64,000 nt of DNA from Gnetum montanum. Its lineage: Eukaryota; Streptophyta; Gnetopsida; Gnetales; Gnetaceae. A model generated the notes under the pieces. That model saw only the letters and a list, made by a program, of their open reading frames with translations. It was not told the DNA's origin and searched no databases. The stretch lies in assembly GCA_015680685.1 (NCBI GenBank), contig MNCI01000909.1, forward strand, positions 62,001-126,000, in the 5' to 3' direction. The position numbers and the translations under genes are program-made. How positions within the stretch are numbered: the stretch's first letter is position 1; each line of letters begins with the position of its first letter. Shown here in pieces: positions 22,101 through 35,560 of the stretch.

Positions 22101-22329
22101 GTGATTTTCTTCTAGGTACTCATACTTCATTCCTGCATGTTAACCATAGTAACACTAAATGACACTTGGGTAAAGATAAATAATCAAGGCCATAAGAGGT
22201 AGAAATAGATAACTAAAATGGATTGAAGGCTAAAAAGAGGTCAAACAAAGATCAAAGAAGGTAAAAAAAATTAAAAAAAGGTTAAATCACAAAGGAAGTA
22301 AATAAAAAGTTCAAACATTGTCAACTAAG

Positions 22330-22690
22330 GCCATAATTTTACTAGTTTAAGGCATTGGCATGCCATGGTGCTAGTTTAAGACCAAAGTGAGCCATGGGCA
22401 CATGGTATCAAATGACAGTTAGGGAAGGTTAAGCCCCACCACTTAACATCAATCAAGAGCTAAAAATAGATCAAATAAGGCCATGAGAAAAGAGATGACA
22501 TCAAACAAGGTCAACTAATAAGGTCAATAATGCATAATGAAGGTCAAAACAGGTTAAAACATGATGAAACAAGGTCAAATGAGTTTGAATGGAATACATG
22601 AGATGGAATATCATGAATATTGTTAAAAAAAAAGAGTTAAGTTTTGCTATTTTTAGGCCTTAGTAGGCCATGGTTTAAGGGTATAAGGAT
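22330..22690 (-). repeat. Array remnants at the RT side of the element D spacer
   Basis: Three 'ctagtttaaggc-ttggcatgccatgg'-type units (22330-22400 and 22640-22690). They match the post-PR unit, so related repeats lie at both ends of the spacer that holds the antisense gene. Element C shows the same at 54480-54560. Confidence 0.55.
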
Positions 22691-22769
22691 TTATCTATTG
22701 AGGCTATTTTAAGGTTGTTTGGGCCATAACGCAAGGTTTTTAGGGTACCTAGGCTAGATCCAAACTAGA

Positions 22770-24960
22770 CACACACTAGCCAGCATGGGTTGGATGACCT
22801 CCAACATGGATAGGATAGCTAGGTAGCTTCCCAAGTTTATTTAAGTAGTTTTATATTTTTGATGACTTGCATGATCAATGCAATAGACTAGGGAAGGAAA
22901 GAGGTCAATTCTAGCATCAATTTCAACCTCTAGAAGTCTCTATTAAAGCCTAAATCTACCACCCATGCTGCAGCAACACTAACGAGAGTGGCTCCAGCAT
23001 GGATACCTAGGAAAATAATTTTTGTGGCATCTATAGAATGAACATAGGGGTTCCAGGGTGTTCCTAAGGTAGTGCAAGCCTAGATTGGTTAAGATTTATC
23101 ACTATGGAGGTCAAAATTAGTAAAAGAAACAAGTCTCAAGGTTGTATCCTATAGAGCCACACTAGTTAGCATTGATGGAAATGGGGCATAGTGAGTTTTA
23201 AGGGTAAAAATAAGCTCAAAAGACTATCTAGTCAAGGCTAGAAGGTCTTATGCTTCACCAGTGTAGGTTTTTGGCTTATGGGTATGTCAACATGCTATCA
23301 AAAGTGGTAAGGTAGCTTTTCCATGCTAGGATCACATTACCCAGCATGGCTCAAGTCTCCCCAATGTGGATTCTTGAAGATATCTAGTTTTGATAGGTTT
23401 TGATGGCAAATTGGCCATGCGTGTAAACCCCTATGGTTTTTGATGTTGATGGATGAAGTTTAAAATTGAAATTTGACAATTTTGAAGGTTTCTAGATGGC
23501 TCTAGAAGTTATCCCCTTTGGAACAACACTAGGACCATGCTATCCAACATGGCTCCAACATTTGTGAGTAAAGGAGGGTAGCTTTCTTCTATTTTTGGTT
23601 GGTTTCCTTGACTTTGATTACCCTTAGAGGTTCTAGCAGGGTTGTAGGATAAACATGGTGGAATTTGGAGTTATTTTGGTTCATCTATGACCCTCATGGG
23701 ATTTCCTTGAAGTACCCATGATAGGCCCACATTGGCCATCATTGGTGAAGGGGGCAATTAACATGGAAGTAGGAATGATCATGAAATATGACTTACTTTT
23801 GGTAAGCTTTAACTGTTAGAGTTTCTGAGAATGTTAGGGAGTCTATACATATTTATTTTGATGTCAGTCTTTGTAATTTTTAGTTAAATCCCATTCATCC
23901 ATGCTAGGGCAATGCTACTTAGTGTGCATGGGTTTCTTCTAGTCTAAATCTAATTGAATTCATGATTTTGACCACTTTTGATAAGATTCAATAGAGTTTC
24001 AGAGTTGCCATGGTTGCAGGGGTCATTGGCTAAGATCTAGCCTTGAAATTAATTGATTTGAGGATTCTATGATGTTTCCTATAGTCATCCCCCCTTAAGT
24101 CATGATAGCCAACATGGCCCTAGCATGGAAGAAAGAGGGATAATAGGTTTTTACTATCTTTGATTAATATTTTTGCATATGATGACTTTGAAAGGCTCTA
24201 GTAGGTTTTTGTAGCCACTAGGGTAGGTTTCTAGGCTATTTTTGGTTATACAATGGGTTTTATGGCTTACTCCTATGGCACCCACACTGGACCCAAACTA
24301 GGAAGTGTGGGTGGGGGTTTCACCAGTCTGCAAAATATGAAATATGTGAAGATGCACTTCTTTCTTGTTAAATTTTGGTCACTAGGGGGTAGAAAGGATG
24401 TTATAGTTGAAATATAGCAACTAGGTAGTTGATTTTGGTGTTTAGACATCATACCCCATCCATCCATGCTAGAACCATGTTGGGAAGCATGGATGAAGTT
24501 TCCCAAATGTGGCTCCAGCAAATCTAAAATTTTTTGGTAGTTTCAACTAGGTTTAATAAGGTTTTGGATCTACTAGGGATGACTGGAGGGGTTTAAGACC
24601 ATGTGAACCCACCTTGGGGTCAAATCATGGCTTTGTGGGCATTGCAAAGTGTGTATGCTTGTTATACTCCCTTGGAAAATGCATCCTAGTGTGGATGGAG
24701 CTTAGATCAATGTGGTTACCCAAAGTGGCAAGTTAAATGAAGGTTTTACACTCTACTAGGGTCTAGGATTTGTCCATGTTGACTATGGCTGCTAAAATGG
24801 CAAGGAGGGAAAGGTTGTAAGGTCATGTGGTAGATGAGGCTAGAACCCATGTTGGATCCATGTTGCCCAGTCTAGGTGAGGAAGGGTTACGATTTTAAGA
24901 TGCTTGTATGGATCTTTAGGGATCAAAACCTTAGCATAGAGGAAGTTTCTATGCATAGAA
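22770..24960. repeat. Degenerate tandem array of about 190-bp units in the D spacer
   Basis: A core such as 'catgctagg...cagcatgg' recurs near 22971, 23165, 23322, 23540, 23717, 23910, 24105, 24280, 24470, 24690 and 24858, a mean spacing near 190 bp with scatter from insertions and deletions. The core is weakly self-complementary. It lies upstream of the antisense gene. No coding content. Confidence 0.6.
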
Positions 24961-27000
24961 CACACTTCGCGTGAGAGGTATCTGGTGGGGCCCATCATAA
25001 AAAATTGAAATTTTTAAATCTTGGTGCTAACTCCCACCATCCCAACATTGTTTGGGCTTTCCCCTCTCTACACTTCTAGTGTACCATGAGTTTTAGTGCC
25101 CAAAATTGGTAACAGGGGCATGTAAGAGGGCACTGAGGTTTAGATGTAGTTTTAATGGTAATTTTGTCCAAAAATCACATAGAACTCACATTATTCTCAT
25201 CAAAATGTATTGAATTAGAGCTCTTGTAGAGATCTTGAATCCAAAACTTCTCATCATTTAGCATGGTTACTTGAAGCTTTCTTCCTAGGTAGCGTTGCTA
25301 TTAAGAACTACTAGATTTCCAATGTTTCTTCAGTGTTGTTTACTATCACCATAAAGAGGGTGGGTGGATTTAGCAAAAATGCAATCATAGAGGAGGTAGA
25401 CATAGAAACCTAAGGAATCTCCTACCTACCATGAACTATGTCATCCAAGGTTCCTCTACTGTCACCCCAAGGTAGGCAATTACTAGCCATTTTCATTATG
25501 TTCTTGGTCATTTTTGCTATTTTGTCTACTCTAGGATGGGAGCATTTTCTCATATCTAGGATGTTGTGTTTGATAAAATTTAGTTTTGAAAAAAATATCA
25601 CCCCCTATTTTTATTGTTTTTATGCATTTCTAAGGCTATTTGGTCATTTAGGCTTTATTTTATGTGGTTTTCAAAATAGGTCTTTTTGTTTTTTATGTGT
25701 TTTTTAGTATTTTTGGTAAAAAAGTAAGCATACTTTTGTAATTTTTTTCAAGAAAATAGATAGATATTGTTAGAGCTAGGTTTTTAGTATTTTTTTTGCA
25801 AAAGAGCAAGCATACTTTTGATTTTTTAGAGCTAGGTTTAAGGTTTCTATTGGCTATGGTTTTGTTTCATTTAAAGTTGTAACGAATTCATTATGAGTGT
25901 TTTGGCTAGGTTGTACGATTGTGTTTTATGCCATTTTTCCATTTTTCATAGAGGTTTATGAATTTTTTGAAAACATAGTAGGTTTTTTGTATTTTTTTTA
26001 TGGCTATGGATGCATAGGTATCGATTTAAACTTTCAAATGGTGTGAAATCTCTCTATTTGGAGTTAAAACAAATTTTTGGAGAATTTTTTAGGAAACTTG
26101 CACAAAAGGGGATTATTTAATGATGGCTAAATTCATGTCAATTTGGTCAATTTTCTGCAAAAAATGGCTATATATTCTTGAATTTCTATTTATGGCTATA
26201 AATTTCATGATTTCAGGATTCCAAGAGTGGGTTTGTTTTGGTTGTAGCAATTTTACGCCTTGGAGATGGGCAACATTGGCACATTGAATTATTTTTCTTG
26301 CCAAAATCCCATACCCCTAGGGGTGCCTAGAGATGTTAGGAGGTGTTTAGGATTGGTTTGACATGTTGTAAAAGTTTTCTGATAATTTTTATGTTTTATT
26401 TCCTAAGGCCATTTTGTAGGCTTTAAGTCTTTTTGTTTAGACTTGGTCAAAAGGCTGTGCAAGGTTTCAATCCACTATAAGTTGATGATGTAAACATTGT
26501 TATGTCTTAGCTATAATGTGATTATAGGTTGTAAAGGCTATGATAATGTTGATTTTTGAATTTTTGAAGGAATTATGGCTAACATCCTAGAGTTTTTTAT
26601 TGGGGCTAATTTCATCCCTAACTAGGATACTTAGCAAAATTTTCCATGAAATTCTAAGTGTTGTGAAGTTGTTGTTTTATAATAAATATTGTAAACATGA
26701 TTCTAATTAGTGTGTATTGCTTTCCCATGCAAGGCCTTTCTAAATCCCATTCTGATAGTGGTGGAGTTGGTGGGCATTCTATCCTACATTAACTCCTCCA
26801 AGGTCAACACCCCCCCCCACCAACCCACCTCGTGTCCTAGATTTGATTCTTGAGTAGGGCTTCCTATGGTTCTAGCTAGGGGTTAGGGAATTCCTTGCCT
26901 ACCTCCTTCAAAATTTCTATGTAATGATGTGATCACACTTGGCCACTAATATAGTAGATATCATAGTGGAGATCTTACTACCTTAGGTGTTTAACTTGAT
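24960..27000. other. Spacer upstream of the antisense gene in element D
   Basis: AT-rich sequence with no recognisable domain. A possible 5' flank of the plus-strand gene starting near 27000-27100. The only open frame of note (25438-25707) is low-complexity and Phe-rich, with no homologue in C. Confidence 0.45.
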
Positions 27001-27099
27001 CGTCATGTTCATAATTGATGATTTGGAAACTCATGTAGTAGGGGAGGTGGTGGAAACTAGGGACACCATCAGTGCATGTCACTTGTCTATGATCTAGAG

Positions 27100-30000
27100 C
27101 ATGCTAGAGTATTCTTAGTATAATGTTGATAATACTACCAAGACCACACATTATTCCAGAATCCTCCTGGCACAAATTATTTTCTACTAGGGTAAGAATT
27201 ATTGTTATAAGTTTTTGATGTTTTTGGCTTACTTAGCTTTTCTCTAACTTATCAATTTTTTATACATTTCTTGTAGGTATAGGGTTAGTGACCAAGGTTT
27301 GGTTAGGAATTATCAAACCTTGGTAGTAGCACAAACAACATTAGGTGTATTTACCAAAGAACTAAAAATTAGAACCATTGTGGTTGATCAATTAAAGAAA
27401 GATTTTGATAAATACACAGATGTCTTCAATCTTATCTTCAAGAAGTTTGTGGCTATTGACACAACACATAGCTAGTGGGTGGACCCAAGTGCATTAAGGA
27501 GAAGGATGTTTCCACTAGGACCTCTACATAAGCCTCAAAAAAATGAGGAAGAAATGGAAGAATAAGGATGATTTGTTACGTTATGTCTAATGTTTTTATG
27601 ACTGCTTAGGTCTTAAGTATTCTATGGTCCTAACTTATGATTCTAGTTTTTATTTTACCTTGGTTTTACTAGATGGGCCTATGCTTATGCTAAGCCTTTA
27701 TTGTTATCTTATAGGACCTTCTACCTCTTCTGAGATTACCTTATCTATCTCAAGATTTCATTAGGAGACTCTCATCCTAAAATATGATGAAGTGGAACTA
27801 TTGCAATGATGGTTGAGGGAGCTGGTGCCTAGGGACATCCAGGAAAACATTACCCATGAGGGTTTACCTAATGTTTTCATGACACCTAGTTCTTTTTTAC
27901 CTACTACTGAGATGTTGAACATGATTGAATCCTTCAACGTAGGAGCCAAGTAGTTCAACACTATAGTTTGAGGTGTGCCAATCACCACGCTAATCAATGA
28001 GGCAACCTTCTGTGAATTGTTTGGTATTTCCTTCAAAGGGATGAAAGTTGCCACCAAACCAACAAAGAAGGTAGGCCACTATGAGGAGGTTGAGGCATGG
28101 TCGCATGCTCAGCATGGCCCTTCTAGGTTAGCCATAGTTGATTTCCAGGTTTCTAAAGCAAGGAAGTCCTATCACTCATTTAGATCTTGTGCCTTTCCTA
28201 AGTTGTTATCACAAAAGGAAGTGATTGACATTATGCAGGCATAGGTCTTTATGAAGGTCCTAATAAAAGATGCTTTGTTCAACTAGGTTGCTCATTTGGC
28301 TATGAGGGTTTGAGAGGAAATCCTCAAACTCCATGAGGATCTCTCCATAATATGCCATATGCATTATGCATTTTTCATGATATATTTGAAGAAATTCATG
28401 GAGTTCTTAGTGGTGAGGAGGAATGGTTGGTTTATGTACTAGGACTAAGAGCAACTTCCTAGGCCTTGGATAAAGCATATTTATCCTACCATGCAAGCCC
28501 ATGGGGGAATCATTATCTATGATCATTAAGGGAGTTAATGGTAGGTGGTATGCTTCATTTGATAGCACAAGGATGAAGCCTCACATGGTATACACTAACA
28601 CTAAAAGGGATAGAGAGCTATTCATAGAGGTTGATGGGGTAGCCAAAGCCAAGCTCAAGTAGCCAATAGAGGAAGTAACACCAGCAATAGAGTAGCCTTC
28701 TAAGAGAACACTCATCTTCAAGCTTAATAGGTCACATTAGGTGATTACCAATACATTTTAATAATGTTTTGATATGTCTATATTTTACATTCTATGGTTA
28801 TAAGGCTACTAGGCTATTTTAACTAAGTTTTTCTAATGCTTATCAATTTGTTTATCTTTGCAGACAAGTAGTAGGACATGATAACCCAAGCCACAATGAT
28901 GGAGGAGGAGAAAATATCCATGGAGGATGATCTCTTATGGTGACATGAGGCTATAGGGTTGGCCAACATTGACTTGGATGACTTGGATGTCCTATTTAGT
29001 CAACCACTTCCCAGAGAGCCCCTAGTTATTATTTGGGATGAGGAAGAGGCTCCAAGTATGTATACATCTTAGTGATACTCATTATAGTTTATAGTTTTGG
29101 TTTTCTATTCTAACTATTCAATGACTATTATTCTTGTTGTAGTTCTTGAGCCATAGGTAGAAGCCTCTACCCCTACATTTCACATGAAATCATTAGTAGA
29201 GGTTCCAGACCAGATGGAATTTATGTGGAGAATGGCTAAGGACATTATCAATCAGTTGCAACACATTGCACTAGAGATCAATAAGAACTGTATTTTATTT
29301 ACCTTGGTCATTTTATCTTTAGTTTTGGTTATAAGTCTTTGCTTACATTATGGCTATTGTAGTTGAAAATTGTGCTTATGATTATATTTTTGGTTATATG
29401 TTGTTTATAGTGCCATTAGTTGTGCAAGACCTAAGTTCCAACATGGAGTTTCCAAAGCTTACTACTGAGGTGGAGAATGTACCACAAAGGTTATATGAAA
29501 CTACCATTGATCTTGTAGCTTTGTGTGCAAGAACTTCATGGAAAATCCAAAGGCCTAACAAATCCCTATGGAACCAAGTTGTGGCCTTAAAGGAGAAGAA
29601 TAATTAGCAAGCCAAGATAATCAGATATCTTTATGATCATGAGGCCTTTGTGGAAGCCCAACTAGCTAACTCAAAGAACTTACAAACCAAGGAGATCACA
29701 TGAGCCCACCACTAGAATTTCATCCATGAAAAGGTTGTTATTACTAGGGAGATGGTGGAGAAGAAAATGTAGATGGACTTTATCTTCCAAAAAGTGAAGG
29801 ACTAGAAGGATCATAAGAGATAGTACAAGGTTGAAAGGGAAGCATAGCTCAAGTGGCTCAAGGAGGAGACAACTAAATGGTGCAAGATGGAGCTATTCGT
29901 CAAGGGGATTCAAGCTAAGACTACTTTAAACTCTTTGGAAGAACTTTCATGGTAGCTAAATCTCCTACTCCTCAAATCTCTATGACTGTAGGTGAGGTCT

Positions 30001-30360
30001 CTATGACTACACTATGACAGGAGCCACTTTCTTTGATTGGCATGGATGAGACAAACATCCTTACAAGTATTAATTTTGGGGATGTTGACTAGGCCAACAT
30101 GATGGAAGACCATATTCACCATTTTTTGAAGACTAGTCTTCAACATCTTCCCCCAAAGTTCATCAAGCTAGACTCTCCATAGATTTGATATATTATTTTT
30201 TGATTTTATTATTTTGATTTTGATGTTGTTTAAGTTATAGGCTTATTGTTTGGTTACTAATCAATTTTATGTTATCATGTCACAAGTACTAGGTGATGTT
30301 CGTAGCCCCAGTGACAAAGGTGGCAATGATCCTCCACCTCCTCCATATGCCCCTTAGTTC
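27100..30360 (+). pseudogene. Antisense intron-containing gene in element D, unknown protein
   Basis: It runs opposite to D's gag-pol, between PR and RT. Exons are inferred by comparison with element C: one ending at 27191, 27277 to about 27565, 27715-28740, 28864-29055, 29143-29289 and 29411 to about 30180, plus a last short exon near 30310-30357. Introns have GT-AG ends: 27192-27276, 28741-28863, 29056-29142 and 29290-29410. The main exon encodes V-P-I-T-T-L-I-N-E-A-T-F-C-E-L-F-G-I, matching F-F-T-N-L-F-G-I-P in C. The C-terminal part is Lys/Glu/Gln-rich and probably coiled coil. In-frame TAG stops show decay. There is a faint likeness to plant transposon-associated proteins with a 'V.G..V....IN.LFG.P' motif; function unknown. 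Confidence 0.65.
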
Positions 30361-30689
30361 TACCAAATGTCTATTGTGACTATTCTCACTATTGATTATA
30401 TTTTTCATGTCATGGTTGATGTTGTATGGCCGATGTTGGCCAACGTTTTAGTTGTGGAAAGTTTATGCTTGTTATTTATTGTTTGAACATTTTTCCACAC
30501 ACTACGACTATGGCTATTTATGTTATAAATGTTTTAAATTTTAATTCCAAGTTTTGATTTTGGCTATATTGTTTTAATGTCATTTTCCCACTATGATTTT
30601 ATAGTTTTATGTTATAATTATCTATGGCTACGTTGGATACCTTGGTTATAAATGGTAAAAATGGTTAGGCTATAAGGTTGTAAGTGGTA

Positions 30690-30890
30690 ATAAGTAAAGA
30701 GGCTATTTGCCAGTGTTAGGCCATGGTGATCCATGCAATGTTTGCTAGTTTAAGGCTATAGCAAGCCATGCATTCTTGCTAGTTTCAGACCATGATGGCT
30801 CTTACAGTGGTTAGTTAGCTTGCCAATATCAGACATGGTACACCATGCGATGTTGCTAGTTTTAGGCCATGGTAGGCCCACGTTGCATGA
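30690..30890 (-). repeat. Post-PR tandem array of element D
   Basis: About five units of 'ttgctagtttaaggc' with 'gccatg', equivalent to the arrays after PR in A, B and C. Confidence 0.75.
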
Positions 30891-31119
30891 AGGAAAACAT
30901 ATTTTTTAATTATTTTATATTTTAAAAAATTTTATGGGTTTTTATGATTTTAAAGTTTATATGACATTTTTGTAATTTATATCATGCTAAAAAAGAAAAG
31001 AGAAAGTCTTTAATAAAAATGCAAAAAAAAGTAGACTTGTAAAAGAAAGACTAAAATAAAGTAAATAAAATGTCATAAATAAGAAAAATAAATCTAGACT
31101 AACCAAATATGAGTACATA

Positions 31120-31553
31120 TGGCTATAAGATCAAAAGTGCATAGGGTAGGAGAGCTAGGAGGTGTATGTCACTTGTGAAAATGCTTTCTAATATTTGAGA
31201 GATTAGGAAATATTTACAGCCTTTTTTGCATAAGCTTGTACTTCCCATCCCATTCATTGATGATGTTAAAGGAGATCTCTCCCCATAGTGTGTCTCTAGG
31301 ACCATTGTTGTTATTTTTAACTTTCTTAGTTCTCTTGGGTTACTTGACTTTGTGGCTAGAATTTTCTTCCTAAAACTCCACTTTAGACCCCCCATTCTAT
31401 GTCGATGTTATTAATCATGATGGGAACTACATTATCATCATGGATGCTAATCTCACCTCCCTCATAAGAATGATGAATTTCTTGGTGGATAGGTGAAGAC
31501 ACAACTCACAATTGAGCCAACCAAGGTCTTCCCAAGATGAGGTTGAATCTTGG
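31120..31553 (-). pseudogene. Element D aspartic protease, C-terminal part
   Basis: The minus strand encodes F-N-L-I-L-G-R-P-W-L-A-Q-L and a following I-H-Q-E-I-H motif, then the tail. The N-terminal part with the active-site D-D-G is missing because the homology stops at 31553, where the composite E/F block begins. Compared with element B, about 1.5 kb of gag end and PR start is gone. Confidence 0.75.
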
Positions 31554-34330
31554 TTGATGAGCGGCGAGGTACCCCTATGCCCAACCATATGAATACGAGC
31601 ATTTACGTGTGATTTAGTTGAAGTATAAGAATTAAGTGCTTATGTGCTTATGTGCTTACATAGAACAAAGATGAGTTATGTGATCATTTTCTTCCCAAGC
31701 TTACTTGCAAGGCACAATTGTATGGTTAAGTAATCTTGAGGTATATGATTTTTATGATTTTTATGTTTTATGTTCTTGGTGCTTAAATGGAGAAATGAAA
31801 TAATTTAATAACTAATTTGATTTAACTAGTTAACTATTCTCTAACTAGTCCTAACACCAGCATCTGTTCCCACTTGCCAAACACATCTTGAACTAGTGTA
31901 ACACTATTGGGATTACCAACTAATGAGTGTTATTGGGTTTCCAAGTGTTCAACATATGCTCGAAGTGGTCAAACTGAGTGTGATAATTTGTTGATAATTA
32001 TCAATTCAATAGAAATAACATTAATTAACTAATGAGAGTAGCAAATAATAGTAAATAGCATTTAAATGAAATAATTAAGCTATTTTGAATGTTGCAAGGT
32101 TTATTACAAAGTTCTTCTTTATTTCTGGACACCAGGTGTGCTCAGGTACACAATGCTTGAATAAAGAAACATTCACTTTATCACTCCTATTGTGGACACT
32201 TAAAAATAATTCTAACTCTGGAAAGGAAAAACTGCAAGAGTTCAGCTAAGGGACTAAGAAACTAACTATGAAACCAAGTGCCCCTATCTCTTATTTATAG
32301 GCGATGAGACAAGTTTCGATATCGCATGTCTGATATCACTTTGGCATCTCTGATATTGTGTATCCAATATTGATGGCTCTATATCGTGGATTTGATATCA
32401 AGGATTCGATATTGGGACTCATCATACCGCCATGACTAAATGAAAACTCATCCTTGAGTTCCTTACAAAATATTAGGAAGGCATGAGATTATTGACTGAA
32501 TGACAACTAACGATGACATGGCATGATAGACTCAAAGTGCTTGGTAAATGGATCGACAAACATATTACAGCATTGGTGTTCATAACCATTGTGGTGAACA
32601 CTATACATAGACAACATCCAGACCCTCATTTGATAGCTTGAAGAGAGAGAGAGAAAAGAAAATGAGGCACGTTATTACCAATGTCAAAAATGTGCACACC
32701 ATTGTTCATCCATGGCCACATGATTAAGCTTGTTCCCTGCATAAATATTTCTTTTTTGCTCCAGTCCATCCTAAGTGCTCCCTCCTATCCTAGTTCACTA
32801 TTCATGTGATTGTCATCTGCACACACAACATAGTCATGAATTAGTAAGGATAGATAAGGTATAATGTAATTGATACCTTGCCTCGATATGAAGCACATTG
32901 GCTAGGTTGTGGGTATGGCAGATACTCAGTTAGAGTAACTATCCAAGGTGTAGGAGTGAGATAAGTAATGAAATGGAAAAATTTATGATAGGCCGCCATG
33001 ACTAAGAGTGAACCTTCGGTAGTAATAGGGTGGAGAAAGAAAGAATAAGAAAGATGAGAGAAATAACAACAGTGAAGCCAATAAAACAAAAAAAATGGAT
33101 GTCATGGATGGGGTGAAACGAGCAACAGCTTATTGCAATAAATGTTTAAGGGAAAAGAGTTAATAATTGCACCAACCAAGAATGCTAGTGGATCCTCCCC
33201 AAAGTAGGCTCATGCCATTTATGCCCTAAAAAATCACAAACCAAAGAGTCCATAGGCTCTAGGAATGACATATGGAAATAATGATTAAGAATTTACCCAT
33301 AAGAATTTACCAAATAATAACAATGCATCAACTAGGATATAGACTAATCATAAAACTAGCAATGAGGTGGAATATGGAAATTAATATAGAAAGAAAGAAT
33401 GGAATGGAATGGAATCCAAAAATCAAGGTTATGTAAAGTTCCTCATGTAGTATGTGATTAAGGTGACTTAATAAAATTTGGCCCAAATCTAGATTAAAAC
33501 TAACCACATCTAGTAATCTCACATCAACACACTTGACCAACCCATCCTACTAAAGCAACAAGAATGCATCCACAAAGCTGCCACCATTCCAACAAGAGAA
33601 AAATAAAGAAGTAGGAAGTGAGAAAAGGCCTTAGTTAGAGGGAACCTTAAAGCAAGGGTAACATGTTTTTCCAGTGCCATAACTAGTGCTTGTAGCCTAT
33701 GTTTCGTTATTATGTCTAAGGGGTGTGCTTTGATTTCCTGCTAGTTTTTTTTTTTTTTTGGAGTGAGAACAACACCATGCAAAGACTTATTTGATTTAGT
33801 CAACTTCCTGATATTTGGTTAATAGAAAAATGGAAAAAATTTATGAAAAACATCTAAGTACCCAAGAGAATAGCCAGCATAAATGCATCAAATCCCCTTG
33901 AAGTCACACCCTTTTCAGTCCATTTGAATCTTTCCTTGGTTTGAAGAATACCAAGAAAACCAATTCATTAATAAGTTTTCTTAGAAAAAAGGACAATACA
34001 TTTCCAAGACAAAGGGAGACAATATATTTGTATGGATGAATGGGTGACATGGACTCATTGCCTATTTTATCAAAAAAACCCATATCTTAGCATCAACATT
34101 AGAAGTCAAAGGTAAAAATCAAACACTAGCAATCAACACTATTATAGTACAATCCACCATCATGAGCACTTATTATATGACAAGTGAGAGTAAATAAAAA
34201 AAATTTAATAGAGGAAGTAATAATAAACATGTTAACGATGGTGTAAATCAAAAATAGGTAAAGATGAAGACTGTGTAAAACAAAAAAAAGACAAAAGAAA
34301 TGAAGGGCTTAGAATCACTAGCATCAGCAA
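31554..34330 (-). mobile_element. Probable 3' LTR and 3' UTR of Athila-like element E
   Basis: Homology to element D stops sharply at 31553, and the new sequence begins 'tgatgagcgg'. It carries a minus-strand TATA box (32291-32299) and a run of 'gatatc/gatatt' motifs (32310-32425), consistent with a promoter-bearing LTR. It lies directly 3' of the element E integrase. It is unlike the TGAAACACC LTR family. The high-coordinate LTR boundary and the PPT cannot be fixed by eye; no second copy lies in the window. A T-run is at about 33747. Confidence 0.5.
32291..32299 (-). promoter_or_regulatory. TATA-like element in the element E LTR
   Basis: The minus strand reads tataaataa in the sequence cgcctataaataagag. 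Confidence 0.4.
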
Positions 34331-34365
34331 CCATCTCCCCCATGATTGAATGAGAAGAAGAAGAT

Positions 34366-35560
34366 TCAAAATAATGAGTAGGGTTGTTCATTAATAGAGG
34401 TATTGTTAGTACTGGCTATTTTAGGCTCATGGAAAGGTTTGGTTTGTTGGATGTTAACTAATAATTTCCTATCTGGGCTTTTAGGTTTATAGATCATCAT
34501 GGTCCTTGAAGGAAAAGTTTCATGAATGATATGAGGCCCTTCCCACAGCATTTGAAATTTAGTTCATTGTGGCACATGTGTGGGATTATCTCCTAGTTGG
34601 TATGTAACTTTTCTAATTTTTAGGTCATGACATTGTTTGTTGAAGGCCTTGTGTAATTCGTTGGATGATAGGATGGCTAATCAATTTTCATCTAGCAAGT
34701 TAAGGTTCATCAACTATTCTTTCTATGCTATATTTAGGTCAAGGTTAAGGTCACATGTTGTAGATAGTGTACGAAGCTCAGTTTGGATAGGAAGTGTTGG
34801 AAGTTTACCATACACTAACTCATAGGGAGAATAACCTATAGGGAGTTTCCATGTGGAGTGGTATGCCTAAAGAGCACCATTCAGTTTGATGCTCCAATCT
34901 CACCTATATTTGCTGATGGTTCATGTCAATATTTTTGTGATCTCCCTATTGGTGACCTTGGCTTGACCATTTGTTTGAGGAAGATATGGTGTAGTCAACT
35001 TATGCTCAACTCCTAAGTATTACATTAATTTTTGAAAGGTCGCACCTATAAAATGTGTACCGTTATCGAAAATAAGTGCACGAGGCATGCCAAACCTATT
35101 TATGATTTGTTGTTGAAAAAATCATGTAGTGGTAGATGATGTACAATTAATAACAGCAGCTACTTCTACCCACTTTGTAAAATTGTCAACAACAATAATA
35201 ATGTAGGCTTTTCCATTGAACGTTGGTGTGATAGGCCCCATAAAATCAATACCCTATATGTAGAAGGGTTCTAAAGGTTGAATCCATTGTTATGGACCCT
35301 CCATTCTAGTAGTCATTCCCCCATCATGTTGGTAGTGCTCACAAGATTAGATGAAATGATAAACATCCTAGAACAATGTAGGCCAATAATATCCTAGAAG
35401 CAAGATTTTAATAGTTTTTCATCTCCTAGCGTAATGACCCCCACAAGGGCCCTCATGAGCATCTTGAAGAACTAAGAATTGATCTATATTAGGAACACAC
35501 CATCAGACCAAGCCATCAGAACATACCTTATAAAGGTGTTCATTGATTTCCATGAAATAT
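34366..35560 (-). pseudogene. Element E integrase
   Basis: The frame shows I-D-F-M-G-P-I-T-P, V-D-N-F-T-K-W-V-E-V, then F-D-N-G-T-H-F and T-P-Y-L-P-Q-T-N-G-Q-A with N-R-E-I: all three DDE acidic positions are visible. The C-terminal part has S-P-Y-E-L-V-Y-G-K. Upstream (35250-35560) lies the zinc-binding N-terminal region. Several TGA and TAG stops interrupt it. Distinct in sequence from the C and D integrases. Confidence 0.85.

Noticed and set aside
25438-25707. Phe-rich open frame that could be a membrane protein
   Set aside because: T-rich DNA gives hydrophobic translations; no homologue in the matching spacer of C and no supporting exon pattern.
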